The notes below the pieces were generated by a model. It saw only the letters and a program-made list of their open reading frames with translations, had not been told where the DNA came from and did no database searches. The position numbers were made by a program, and so were the translations under genes. This document shows, one piece after another, positions 1 to 10,559 of a DNA stretch of 64,000 bases (the first letter of the stretch is position 1; every line of letters begins with the position of its first letter). The DNA is from Anastatus disparis (Eukaryota; Arthropoda; Insecta; Hymenoptera; Eupelmidae): positions 62,001-126,000 of the forward strand of contig JAFFSR010000017.1 of the NCBI GenBank assembly GCA_017163975.1, given 5' to 3'.

Positions 1-697
1 AACATTCGACTTAAGAGGAGGTCGAGTATATCTGTCCTTTTCTAATCAAAGAATTGATTTTTTCACAAAAATTAATAATTGTAGCAAAAAATAAGAAGAA
101 AACCCCATCTCGTATAATAAAAAGCAAGACTCTCTTTTATGAGGAAAAATTATTTTTATCGCTTCGTTTTTAAGAAAACCTTGAAAAACTGAATTGTCCA
201 TCCTAACCTCTATTTTTTAAGTTTTTCAAGGTTTTCTTAAAAACGAAGCGATAAAAATAATTTTTCCTCATCAAAGAAAATCTTGCTTTTTATTATACAA
301 GATGGGGCTATCTCCTTATTTTTTGCTACAATTATTAGTTTGTGCAAAAAAAGTAATTCTTTGATTAGAAAAGGACAGAGATATACGACCTGCTCTTAAA
401 CATAATCATGGAATAGCCTGGAACACTGATGGACTAGATTACTCTCAAATTGCAAACTTACTCCGTGAACATTTACATAATGCTACAAAAATTTTTCTTA
501 TTAATGAATTCAAACGGACATGGTTGCTAAGATTCAATTTTTCCGTTTATAACATCAATGAATATGGATATCCATTAAACCCATCTTTCAAATGTGTTAC
601 TGTGTGTACAAACCATAATCCAATTCATAAGACTGTCTGTGCACTACATAACGTCAAACTCATGAAATTATTCTATCATTCACAAAACCATTTGTAA
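1..697 (+). pseudogene. Unidentified coding stretch split by a MITE
   Basis: After the TTAA element at 11-399 an open frame continues to a TAA at 695-697; excising the element with one TTAA keeps bases 1-10 in the same frame, so the coding stretch probably runs off the left edge. No start codon is visible. The peptide contains W-N-T-D-G-L-D-Y, then K-R-T-W-L, then C-x2-H and C-A-L-x-N-V. From memory this layout resembles the C-terminal part of an uncharacterised protein type common in arthropod gene sets; I know no function for it. It could also be an exon of a repeat-encoded protein. Seen: the open frame and the in-frame excision. Inferred: that it is (or was) a gene. Confidence 0.4.
11..399. 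mobile_element. Foldback MITE flanked by TTAA (family 1)
   Basis: Two arms of about 185 bp are near-perfect reverse complements around a short centre near 205-215. The outer ends read TTAA-GAGGAGGTCGAGTATATC and, reversed, TTAA-GAGCAGGTCGTATATCTC. TTAA duplication is the hallmark of piggyBac-type transposition. No coding capacity. It interrupts the reading frame at the left edge of the window. Confidence 0.75.
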
Positions 698-1482
698 GAA
701 AAAAAAAAGTAGAAAAAGTAGAAAACACTATAGGCATCCTAGATCACATTCGGATTCTAAAACACTTGGAGGAGGAAGGGAGTTTGTGCTAGAATCCGTA
801 CGGGTTCCAACACACCTTGGAGCTGTGCTAGGATCCGAGTGTGCTAGAATGCCTATAGCATATCTACTTCGACTAATTAATACAGAACAGTTATTAGATG
901 CCAAACCTTTTAATACTTGGAGAAGTTACACAAATAGTTACTCTTATATATCTTTACGTCACATACTAATATCATTTTTAAAATCAAATTTTGAATATTT
1001 ATATCTTAAAGTATTTATAAAATTATTTATTCAACTAATTAAGTTATCAATTATCTTTCTAAGTATTTATCACATTTTTAGTTATGAATATTGAATTAAA
1101 TTTTTAAACTATTTATATTTATTGTGAAAAAGTTCAAAAATCAACTTTAAAAACCTTTATAAAATCAGTTTATTTAATTTCTTTGATCATCTTTCAATTT
1201 TATTGAACCTATATTAATCAAAAAATTCAATAGAATAAAGCAAATATCACGTAGTCATCATTAGACTCAATATTTGGAAGTTAGAAATTATCTTTATATT
1301 ATTTGTAATATAAAAATCAATTGATATGTACATTTTTTTAGCAATGCAAATTTTACATTTACTGTTTTATCAGAATTTTTTCTTTTGAAATCATTAATTG
1401 AAAGACTAATAAAAAACATATGTCAGAAGCTAACATTTAAATTGTTTGATTAAATTAAAATGATGATAACCTTCTTTTACAG
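698..1482. other. Non-coding AT-rich interval
   Basis: Apart from the small inverted repeat at 728-858 I see only AT-rich sequence. The 102-codon frame at 786-1094 starts inside the inverted repeat and becomes a low-complexity Ile/Leu/Phe/Tyr run, so I do not call it a gene. Confidence 0.6.
728..858. repeat. 131-bp imperfect inverted repeat
   Basis: CTATAGGCATCCTAGATCAC at the left end pairs with CTATAGGCATTCTAGCACAC read from the right end, and the similarity continues inward (ATTCGGATTC / ACTCGGATCC). The middle carries a repeated GTGCTAGAATCC-type motif. It could be a very short MITE or a hairpin-forming repeat; no target duplication is evident. Confidence 0.55.
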
Positions 1483-1604
1483 AAGAATATGTTGATAGAT
1501 CTACATTACTAACTCTCAAAGCCAATGAATTGAAGGAATTGAATATCAAAACTGGGCCTTTACATAAATTATATTGAAATTTTATTGAAAATGCATGTCA
1601 AGTG
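1483..1604 (+). pseudogene. Exon 1 of the relic: second half of a SAM-like domain
   Basis: The acceptor CTTCTTTTACAG precedes the exon and GTAAAT follows it. The frame reads E-Y-V-D-R-S-T-L-L-T-L-K-A-N-E-L-K-E-L-N-I-K-T-G-P, the typical pattern of SAM helices 3-5 (an L-L-x-L-x-x-x-x-L-x-x-L core then a G-P turn). A TGA at 1575-1577 interrupts the last helix. SAM domains mediate protein oligomerisation. The first half of the domain was not found upstream. Confidence 0.5.
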
Positions 1605-1675
1605 GTAAATATATTTTTTACTAATTTATTATAATGTATATACATGTTTAAATTTACTTAAACAATTCTTCATAG

Positions 1676-1870
1676 GAATGTAATGTGCTTTCAACTAGAG
1701 AAGTGGTACCGAGTACTTTTATCAGTCGTCAGAATATTTGATAAAATCAAATGAAGCAGCAGTATCGGAACAAACCTGTAAATCATTCAACATTGAAAAT
1801 GAAACATATATAAGAAATTGGGTAATTGAGTACGACAAAGAAAATTCAAAAGGAGAGAAATTGGAAGATG
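1676..1870 (+). pseudogene. Exon 2 of the relic, 5' part (split by the CsRn1 element)
   Basis: Begins after ACAATTCTTCATAG. After early stops near 1739 a frame encodes an acidic/Lys-rich stretch ending E-K-L-E-D-V at the retrotransposon boundary. The exon resumes at 10560 beyond the 5-bp target duplication. Internal indels shift the frame between the two parts. Confidence 0.4.
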
Positions 1871-2182
1871 TGTGGGCAAACACACATGTATGTATGTACA
1901 CGGCACGAGTAACTGCCACGCGCAACTAGCAGCGCGCAAGCGAGCGACATAGAGCGTTATGCGAGCGCTACAAGGAGAGCACGTCTCTGTCGAGCAAGCA
2001 AGCACAGACCGTTCTCAACCCTCATCAAGTTAAGTACTATCTTGTCTTATACTGTCAGGTGAAGCAAGCGTTATAGTCGGGAGTAGTATTTAATTAACTG
2101 CAATTATCTGTATTACAGCTTGGAGTTGTAATTTTTCTTGGATCACTTGCTCATCCTCATCCTTGAGTATCCAGGAGACCAA
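1871..2182 (+). repeat. 5' LTR of the CsRn1-type element
   Basis: Aligns along its length with 10256-10554 (shared blocks such as GTACACGGCACGAG, AAGTTAAGTACTATCTTGTC and TGCAATTATCTGTATTACAG). Starts TGT and ends CCAA by comparison of both copies and of the target duplication. Differences between the LTRs are visible about every 10-20 bases, so insertion is not recent. Confidence 0.85.
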
Positions 2183-2289
2183 AGTGGTGACCTCGACTGC
2201 CGTTTGAGAGGAAGAAACAGCGCGGCAAAGCTGTCCTGAGCGAAGCCAGTGATGGCCAGCAAAGCGACGCCAAGCAGCCAGGCAGTCAT
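2143..2289 (-). CDS. 48-codon reverse-strand mini-ORF with a signal-peptide-like start
   Basis: Read on the minus strand from an ATG preceded by AAA, the peptide begins M-T-A-W-L-L-G-V-A-L-L-A-I-T-G-F-A-Q, a textbook secretion signal with a plausible cleavage site after A-Q or S-F-A-A. The coding bases are markedly GC-rich in codon third positions compared with the surroundings. It overlaps the retrotransposon primer-binding site and 5' leader, so it may be chance, or host sequence carried in the leader. No homologue recognised. Low confidence as a gene. Confidence 0.2.
   Translation of the reverse strand: MTAWLLGVALLAITGFAQDSFAALFLPLKRQSRSPLWSPGYSRMRMSK
2185..2199 (+). promoter_or_regulatory. 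Primer-binding site, tRNA-Trp type
   Basis: TGGTGACCTCGACTG begins two bases after the 5' LTR. It matches the TGGTGACCCCGAC complement of tRNA-Trp 3' ends apart from one transition; tRNA-Trp priming is known for CsRn1-clade elements. Confidence 0.7.
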
Positions 2290-2790
2290 TTTGGACGCGA
2301 AGACTCTTCGAAAAAGGTTAGAGTTTATATTTTCGCGGGCCGCGTTGCAAAGATAGTATTTGATATTTCTTATATTAACTTTGATTTTTTTTGTAAGAAA
2401 TTGCTCAATGCGGTGGAGCAAATAAAAAGTAATAATTCAAAAAGTAAAATCATCGTTTTTAAAGAAAATAAATATTAAGTAAAATAGAAAGAAATAAAAT
2501 ATATACACGCATAACAGTGAGAAACTAAAACTTTCACCGGCTGTGTACGCGAGGGTTTTATCGATCATTTTTCGTTCGTTTTTTGGGTACATGGGCATCT
2601 TAGGATGGACGAGAGTGTGACTACTCTCACAGGACGCGTTCTTTATAGTGGCAGAAAATCTGAAACCTTGAGGTTGTCCGGAGGCCGGTAGAGCCTAGTA
2701 ATTATAAGAGTGAAATCTCCCGTACTTAGCACGAGCACAGACCGAGGGGAGTGCTAGGAAATAAATTTCTCTCGTAAGAAAAAATGCATA

Positions 2791-2796
<6 letters not shown>

Positions 2797-2877
<81 letters not shown>
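2797..2877. repeat. (TA)n microsatellite
   Basis: About 80 bases of uninterrupted TA dinucleotides in the gag leader of the CsRn1 element, directly against the left end of the palindrome at 2879. Confidence 0.95.
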
Positions 2878-2878
<1 letters not shown>

Positions 2879-2880
<2 letters not shown>

Positions 2881-3030
2881 CAGTATAGTGCTATTCTCAA
2901 AATAAAATAAAATAAAATTTTGTTTTAATTTAACTTAAAATGTGTGCGTTTAAACAAATATTATTTCTGAATCTTGACGCTCTTTGTTTCATGAATTTTT
3001 GATTCACGCGCGAAAATGTATATATATATA

Positions 3031-3075
<45 letters not shown>

Positions 3076-3355
3076 TTTCGCGCGTGAATCGAAAATTCGC
3101 GAAACAAAGAGCGTCAAGGTGGTTTAAGGTCAATGTTGTGTGCGCGAAAACATAACTAATTCGCGTTGAACTAAAGTCAAAGTCAAGTAAACACAAGGTG
3201 AGTAAGACCTTGAAAAGTAAATTTTATACATTGTTTGTATGTTTCATAATATTAAATAAGATTCAGAAATAATATTTGTTCAAACGCACACATTTTAAGT
3301 TAAATTGAAACAAAATTTTATTTTATTTTATTTTGAGAATAGCGCTATACTGTTC
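2879..3355. repeat. Palindrome centred on a TA tract in the 5' leader
   Basis: GAACAGTATAGTGCTATTCT at the left end is mirrored at 3336-3355, and GACGCTCTTTGTTTC near 2977 is mirrored near 3097-3111. Inner arms meet in (TA)n with TACATTTTCGCGCGTGAATC facing its complement. About 145 extra bases (3115-3260) sit in the right half only. A foldback element inserted in the retrotransposon leader is the simplest reading. Confidence 0.65.
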
Positions 3356-3697
3356 TTTAATTGCGCAATATTTTTTTCTAAATTTTTTTTCTTATGATAG
3401 GCTCTTTACACCTATCAATTATCAATATTAGATTAAATTATTTAACTTTATTTTATATTTTATATTCATTTCTTAGTTTGGCTAATTGACTTCGAAAAAT
3501 TGTACATATATTTATTTATTTTTATGTTAATTTATTCGCGTGTTGTCCATATATTTATTTTATTTATTGCAAATGTGTCTGTTCCGTCCCTATTTTTTAT
3601 TTATTCTAGTCATTGAAGACTGGTAATATTTTATTCGTAGTGCAGTTGATCGAGGGCAGTTAGTTTCGAGTATTTAAGAGTTAAGTGCGTAGAAACC

Positions 3698-5008
3698 TTG
3701 AACCACAAAATGGCAGATGACGCGAGGAACGTCAATGAAATAACTAATGAGAAATACGTGTTTACTGTGCGCAGCAGTACGCCGAAAAGTAGTGATAAAG
3801 AAAATGACCGCAAAAAGTTAAGGAATAAAATCGATTGTAATAGAATGTTCGCGTTCCCCGATACGGGTATTGTACAAAATGGCGGTCATGTTGACGCGTT
3901 AGCTAGAGAGACGCCAAAATTAGACGAATATTACAAACGTAAGATGGACGAATTAAGGGACGGTTATGAGAGTAACATTGAATTTTTAAAGAAACGTATA
4001 GAAGCATTAGAGGTTAACGGTAACCAACAGAACGCGAAAGCATCGGCATACGTAGATGGTAATACTCATGATAGAAATCAAGGTAAAGATATTAGATTAG
4101 AGTATCAACATATAGTTCACGGTAATTTTTTACAAACCCGGCAAATAAATCTCGCATTTTGAAAGCATGACCCACAAACATGGTTTGAGTTATTTGAAAA
4201 GCAGATGATTCTGCAAAACGTGAGCGACAATAGTATAGGCTTCATGTTATTAATCGACAATTTAGATAGAGCCGTGATTCGAGAAACAACGAATTTAGTT
4301 ATAACTTTAAAACAAGGACAGAGATATAACGGCACGAAGGAATACTTGCTTAGTAAATACGGGCAATCGCAAAAAGATCGCTTTAACGGACTATTTAGGA
4401 AATGTCGCGCGCGAGGAGAGAAACCGTCCGATTTCTTAAGAGAAATGTTAGACGTAGCAGGCAATAACATCAAACGGGAAGTGATTTTGAAAGCCTGGAA
4501 GTTTAATTTACCACCGAAAATTAAAAAGTTCCTCGTGGGCGAGATTAATTTAGTTAATGAAGCAGCCATCGTGAAACATGCTGACGAAATTCATAAAAAC
4601 GAATGTGAGGAAGAGGCCGGTAAAGTAGGTAACGTAGGTGCCGTAGATCACGATACAGCTTATGTAGATAAAGTAGATATCGACGCGCACATAGAAGCTA
4701 TTGTAGGTAAAACAATCGATAAGGTGGAAGTAGGATCAAGATTCGATAGAAATAGACTAGATAATAAACGCGAGGTAAATAGTAAGGAAAACCGTAACAG
4801 AGTTATTTGTGAATTTCATAAGAAATATGGCAACAGGGCATACAGATGCACCAAACCATGTGATTGGATGCAGTATGGGCAGAGACATAGGTCAGTCTCC
4901 CCTATAAATAAAAGGAATAATTATAGGCAGAAACCGCCTGCTGAAAATTTATTTAGGAGTAATAGAACGAGAAAAAATGCACAGCAAGCGGAAAACGGGA
5001 AACGTTAA
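3698..5008 (+). pseudogene. gag: gag of the CsRn1-type element
   Basis: One frame runs from the ATG at 3698 to 5008, broken by a single TGA at 4160-4162. The matrix/capsid part follows the usual CsRn1 course: W-F-E-L-F-E just after the stop, a Y-L-L-S-K-Y-G segment, then K-P-S-D-F-L-R-E-M and W-K-F-N-L-P-P. Near the C-terminus is the CHCC finger C-x2-H-x9-C-x3-C starting at C-E-F-H, followed by a basic tail. Gag forms the particle that packages the element RNA. About 437 codons, near the normal length. The stop could in principle be read through but more likely marks decay. Confidence 0.85.
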
Positions 5009-5049
5009 AACTTCCGTACTGACGGGTAGAGAAGGTAACCTCGTCGGAT

Positions 5050-8000
5050 ATGGAAAGTATACGCCCCCATATTACAAAAAGATTGAATAATGAAGTATTT
5101 TTAATCGATACGGGTGCGAAGGTTTCAATAATACCTAAAAAAAAGATAACAAAAAGAAAGCAGCTTCGGTTACATTCTACGCAGCAAATAATACAAAAAT
5201 AGCTACGTATGGCGTTGTATACAGGGAACTAGATCTCGGGTTTGCTAATAAAATAAAGTGGACGTTTATCATAGCAGACGTTCCATATGCTACTCTAGGC
5301 GGCGACATCATCAAGCATTACCATTTGCTCCCGGATTTAGCAAAGCGGGAGTTGATAGATGCAAAGACTGGTGAGCCGGTCGCAGGCACCACGGAAAAAG
5401 GCTTGTACATTCAGGTGTTAATAATCAACCCAGAGTCAAAATACGCCAAATTAATTAGGTAGTTTCCGTCGGTAGTAGGCCTAGAAAAGCCAATAACCAT
5501 TAAGAATAAGGACGTATTTCATCATATAAAAACAAAAGTGCCACCAGTAGCTCAGAAGCCAAGACGTCTGGCACCAGACAAGATGCAGGCAGCTAAGAAG
5601 GAGTCCGAGAAATAGTGCATGGAAGGGATTTGCAGACCCTACAAAAGCCCTTGGGCCACGCCAATACACATGGTCCTAAAGAAAAACAAAGAGTGGAGGA
5701 TTTGTGGCGATTATAGAAAATTAAATGCCGTCACAGTGCCGGATAAATACTCGGTTCCGAACCTCTACGATTTTGCGTCCAATTTAGAGAAAAAGACTAT
5801 CTTCTCCGCGCTCGATTTAGAAAAAGCATTTTTGTAAATTCCTATTTATCCGGAAGATGTACCAAAGACAGCAGTAGTAACTCCATTCGGACTTCATGAA
5901 TTTTTTGTAATAACATTCGTATTTAGGAACGCAGCCCAAACGTTCCAGCGTTATATTAACCAGGCTGTAGGTGACCTGGATTTTGTATTCGCCTTTGAGG
6001 ATGACATTTTGGTTGCATCTTCATCAGAAGAGGAGCACTAAAATCATCTGAAGATCGTCTTAGAGAGGTTGGAGAAGTTCCACCTAAAGCTGAACATTGA
6101 TAAATGTCAGTTTGTAGTAGACAAATTAATTTTTTTAGGCCATCAAATAGACAAAAACGGATTTAAACCAGATCCATCTAAAGTCGAAACAATAAGGGCC
6201 TTTAAAAAACCCAAAACGAAAGATGGAATTAAACGTTTGTTGGGTATGATAAACTTTAATAGAAAGAGCTTGTTAAAAGCTGTAGAGGTATAGAAGTCAC
6301 TCATTGCCATGATAAAAGATATAAAATAGAAGGACAAACGACCAGTAGAATGGACAGAAGAAGCAGAGAAGGCGTTTGATACAATAAAAGAAGAATTAGC
6401 TAATGTTGCATATCTTGCGTTTCCAGCAAAAGATGCTTAGGTAAGGTTAGTGTCGAATGCGTCAAATTTCGCGATGGGCGCGTCATTAGAGCAAAAAATA
6501 GATGATGTATGGAAGCCTTTAGCGTTTTTCTCTAAAAAATTCACCCCTGCACAATCGAAATATTCTACGTATGATCGCGAATTAATGGCTATATATGAAG
6601 CGATAAAATATTTTAGTTACTACCTAAAAGGAAGAGAGATAAATATTTATACTGATTATAAGCCACTGATATATGCGCTGGAACAAAGCCTTGAGAGTTG
6701 TCCAGCTTTGAGAGCTCGTTAGCTTGCATACATTGCAGAATTTTATGTTAAGATATATTATTTGCCTGGGGAGAACAACGTGGTAGCAGATACGTTATCG
6801 AGAATTGACGATTTTAGATTCCCCACGATCTTTTCTCTTGATGAAATAGCTAAAAAGCAGAGAGAAGATCAGCAGCTACAGCAGATCATTAGCTGAAGTT
6901 GGTTAGACTGCAATACGGCGCAGAGAATACGCCATTCTATTGCAAAATTGCTAAGGATGTACTTAGGCTATACGTTCCAGAGGCGCTGAGAACAGTCATC
7001 TTCGAGCTCTTCGATAATAAGGCGCACCCATCTGCTCGATCACCGAGTAAGATGATCAGAAAACAGTACGTGTGGCCGAATATGAACAGATAAATAACAT
7101 CTTGGTGTAAAACATGTATTGAATGCCAAAGATCTAAAGTAACAAGGGAAAACAAGTTTTTGCCCATGAAATTTAGTGAACCAGATGCGAGGTTCACCTA
7201 CGTTCATGTCAACTTAGTGGGTTCGTTGTCACTAAGTGAAGGTGACAAGTATTTAGTGACCATGATAAATAGGTATACTAGGTGATCGGAGGCGGTGCCC
7301 GTTTACGACGCATTGGCTTCCACTGTCGCACACGCTTTTTATGATACGTGGGTGGCACGCTGTGGTGCACCATTTATCATTACCACCGATCAAGGCAAAC
7401 AATTTGAGTCTGTCATGTTTACGGAACTTTTAACCCTTTCAGAACCAATGTACATTACAATGTACATTGACATTTTTTGGTTTTTTTGAAATTGTGCAAA
7501 AGTGACTTCAAATTTTGTAAAAAAAATATGTGTATTAGATTGAAGTGGACTGTTTCCGATCTCAAACTAAGGGCCTAAGTTATTATATCTTTAATAGAAA
7601 CTGAGAAAACTTAAAAAGAAAAAAAAAAAAAAATTTTTATTGCAAAAATTGCTTAATAAATGAATACTTATCATCGCTAAATGGTTATCAGAACTTTTCA
7701 TGATGAAATAATAATTCCGTTCTGAAAGGGTTAAAACTTATAGGCTGCAAAAGAGTGCGTACTACGGCATATCATCCTGCCGCTAATGGTATGGTAGAGA
7801 GATGGCATCGTGATCTCTTAAGGCAGCACTTATGTGTCACATGGAAGGACACGAATGAACAAAAGTCCTTTCCACTGTTCTGCTAGGGTTGAGAACGCGA
7901 ATAAGGAAAGGCACGGATGCCAGTCCAGCAGAGTTTCTATATGGAACGACTCCAACCATACCTGGTGACATGTGTGATTTTAGGGAGATGGATATAAGAG

Positions 8001-8250
8001 ATCATAACCTGTTTCTATCTGAATTTAAAGAATACATGAAAGAGGTGAAGCCTGTACCAGTAAGGCATAACCATTCAATAAAAGCATTTGCGTTTAAAGA
8101 TCTCGAGAAATGCACACATGTGTGGGAGAGAATAAGAGCAGTAAAACCTCCTTTTGTTCAGCCGTACACAGGACCATATCGATGTCCCGTACGAAGAAAA
8201 GCACCGTTCAGAAATCCCAATGTTAATTTGCATTTGAATTTCTGAACGGT
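5050..8250 (+). pseudogene. pol: pol of the CsRn1-type element (PR, RT, RNase H, IN)
   Basis: Protease is visible as F-L-I-D-T-G-A near 5100, followed by a frameshift. RT fragments at 5619-6290 include W-R-I-C-G-D-Y-R-K-L-N, an F-E-D-D catalytic box where family members have hydrophobic-x-D-D, and F-L-G-H-Q-I. RNase H lies at 6450-6830 (Y-S-T-Y-D-R-E-L, A-D-T-L-S-R-I). Integrase spans 6900-8000 with the Cys pair of the HHCC finger (C-K-T-C-I-E-C), I-T-T-D-Q-G and, beyond a MITE insertion at 7430-7734, H-P-A-A-N-G-M-V-E-R-W. At least eight nonsense codons and several frameshifts inactivate it. Confidence 0.85.
7430..7734. mobile_element. piggyBac-type MITE inside the integrase region
   Basis: TTAA-CCCTTTCAGAAC at the left end faces GTTCTGAAAGGG-TTAA at the right. 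CCCTTT next to a TTAA duplication is typical of piggyBac-type ends. Removing 301 bases restores continuity of the integrase frame across T-E-L-L and the sequence after 7734. No coding capacity; the interior includes TGTACATTACAATGTACA, a small palindrome. Confidence 0.8.
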
Positions 8251-8264
8251 GCTTTTCTTCGTAC
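8190..8264. repeat. 75-bp hairpin, perfect arms
   Basis: CGTACGAAGAAAAGCACCGT with the next eight bases is exactly complementary to the segment ending at 8264, with a loop of about 20 bases. Outer bases (TATCGATG / CGTCGATA) extend the pairing loosely. Looks like a local template-switch duplication near the pol terminus rather than a transposon. Confidence 0.7.
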
Positions 8265-8673
8265 GAGGCGTCGATATAAAGTCATATCAAGGCATGAAAA
8301 TGTCCATAATTTTGTTATAAGAAAAGGTGATAAGAATGTGACGGTGAACATAGGGAGGTTAAAACCAGCTTATTTAATAAATAATTAGGTAGAGGGGGAA
8401 GATGAAGCAAATAACATCGAGCGAAGGCAACTAGGTAGTAACAGTGATAGTAATAACGGTATTAACAATCATGGTAACAGCGATAAACAGATTGTCAATA
8501 ACAATAGCGATAGGCACTTTTGTAATGATAATGAAACGACGAATGTAGTGAATAAGAAACATAATGCGGTAACAGCGCAGGTAGAAATACATAATGAAGC
8601 ATCACCCGAGCAACAAGAACCAAATTATGATATGATTGATTATGTCATTGAAGGAAATAGTAATAATGACGAG

Positions 8674-9391
8674 TTACTTACCAGAAGAGTCTATGAGCTT
8701 CGGGTCACAGATCTTGATGAAACTTTGGGATATGTTTTTAAGTACCAAAATATGAGTAAAGCTAGAGCGGTACGGTCTAACGCTTCGAAAAACTGAAATT
8801 ATAGACGTTTCTAGTCTTATTTTAAGAAAAATGTATCAAAAAGCTCCTAATTGAAGTGTGAATAATCCAGTTTAGAAATGTCTTTAATAAATCAACAGGG
8901 ACTAAAATAAAAGTACAGAAAGCAAGCTTTAATTTGCCGTTTTCAGAATTAAAAAATAATAATTAGAGCCAGAGATATGTTTGTTCAAAGTTAAGAAGCA
9001 AGAAAGTACCAAAAATCATCTAAATTCTAAAGGACAGTGATTTTGTGATTTTTGGTACTTTCTTGCTTCTTAACTTTGAACAAACATATCTCTGGTTCTA
9101 ATTATTATTTTTTAATTCTGAAAACGGCAAATTAAAGCTTGCTTTCTGTACTTTTATTTTAGTCCCTGTTGATTTATTAAAGACATTTCTAGACTGGATT
9201 ATTCACACTTCAATTAGGAGCTTTTTGATACATTTTTCTTAAAATAAGACTAGAAACATCTATAATTTCAGTTTTTCGAAGCGTTAGACCGTACCGCTCT
9301 GGCTTTACTCATATTTTGGTACCTAAAAATATATCCCAAAGTTTCGTCAAGATTTGTGACCCGAAGCTCATAGCCTCTCCTGGTTAGTAAC
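8674..9391. mobile_element. 718-bp foldback element in the 3' part of the CsRn1 element
   Basis: Arms of about 350 bp mirror each other around 9030, with ends GTTACTTACCAG and CTGGTTAGTAAC. Flanks AATGACGA and AATAACGA could be an 8-bp target duplication with one difference, as for hAT-type elements. The 82-codon frame at 8548-8796 runs into this arm and is not a gene. Confidence 0.65.
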
Positions 9392-10246
9392 AATAACGAC
9401 GTAAATAATGGAGCACAATCAAAATGACGATAGAGTGGAAACTGAAGTAATAAATAATGATAAAGTAAATGATAAGGAAAAAATAGAAAAAAGAGAGAAA
9501 TTTATACCAAATATTTTAAAAAGAAAAAAGATAAATAGCATATTAATAGGTAAAAAAAGATGTAAAATAAAAAAATGTAAAGCGAGCGTAAAAAAAAGTT
9601 AGATTTTGTACAGTTTCTCACTCCAATTATGTAAATAGATTTAAAAAACAATTGTAAAGGCAAAAATTGTATAATATATTGTACTAATATATTTTCTTTT
9701 ATAAAAACCTGCTATCATTGTAAGTGACGTTCGTGTAATACGATACACGTGAATTGTTAAATTTGTAAAATGTTAAGTTTGATTGACAAAACTATTATTT
9801 ATATTAACTATTACTGTGTAAGAATGCAATATTGTTAAATAAATATGATGTTACGAGATGATTGTTAATAGAAGTATGCAAATTGCGTAAAAATTACCTG
9901 AGAATTAATATGTAAAAATAAAAGAAAAATGTGAAAATATAGGAGATACATATGTGTAAAAAAATGTCATATATATATGAATATAGTGTAAAAAAAGAAT
10001 GTATAGGATATCTAAAATAATCGAGTGTGTATGATTTGTAAGTATGATTTTATTAATTGTAGCTTGTAACGCGAGCAATTGTAACTAAAGTAAAAATAAA
10101 CATGTATTATTAATTGCGCGAGCAATTGTTAATGTTAATTGCGTAATAACACTTTGTAAAATAATATGATTAGCTGCAAAATAATAATAAAAAACAACAT
10201 TGTAATTAAATGTCACTCGCATGTAGAAAACCATTTCTGGTTATTT

Positions 10247-10255
10247 AGGGGGGAG
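10247..10255 (+). promoter_or_regulatory. Polypurine tract of the CsRn1-type element
   Basis: AGGGGGGAG immediately upstream of the 3' LTR start TGTTGTGG; it would prime plus-strand synthesis. Confidence 0.75.
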
Positions 10256-10554
10256 TGTTGTGGACACATGCATGTATGTACACGGCACGAGTAAGTGCCA
10301 CGCGCAACTAGCAGCGCTCAAGCGAGCGCTATGCGAGCGCTACAAGGAGAGCATGACTCTTTCGAGCAAGCGAGCATAGACCGTTCTCGACCCTTATCAA
10401 GTTAAGTACTATCTTGTCTTGTACTCTCAGGTGAACCAAGCGTTGTAGTAAGGAGTAGTATTCAATAAACTGCAATTATCTGTATTACAGCTTGAAGTTA
10501 TTATTTTCCTTGGATCTCTTACTCATCTTAATCCTTGAGTGTCTAGAAGACCAA
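10256..10554 (+). repeat. 3' LTR of the CsRn1-type element
   Basis: Direct repeat of 1871-2182, with a 13-bp-scale deletion relative to the 5' copy (AGCGACATAGAGCGTTATG region). It is followed by the AGATG target duplication and then by the continuation of the host-like exon 2. Confidence 0.85.
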
Positions 10555-10559
10555 AGATG

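Larger units (their letters stand above)
1871..10554 (+). mobile_element. CsRn1-clade Ty3/gypsy LTR retrotransposon (degenerate)
   Basis: Complete in outline: LTRs at 1871-2182 and 10256-10554, target duplication AGATG on both sides (1866-1870 and 10555-10559), a primer-binding site like the complement of tRNA-Trp, gag, pol and a polypurine tract. The gag knuckle C-E-F-H-K-K-Y-G-N-R-A-Y-R-C-T-K-P-C is the atypical CHCC form that characterises the CsRn1 clade, which also uses tRNA-Trp. Many stops and frameshifts in gag-pol and at least four secondary insertions or foldbacks (2879-3355, 7430-7734, 8190-8264, 8674-9391) show it is old and inactive. Confidence 0.88.

Noticed and set aside
786..1094. 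102-codon plus-strand frame
   Set aside because: Begins in an inverted repeat and becomes low-complexity AT-rich translation.
1722..2005. Minus-strand frames across the 5' LTR
   Set aside because: They cross the exon/LTR boundary and have no conserved feature.
9408..9602. 64-codon Lys-rich frame before the 3' LTR
   Set aside because: Low-complexity Lys/Asn translation in the 3' untranslated part of the CsRn1 element; no motif.
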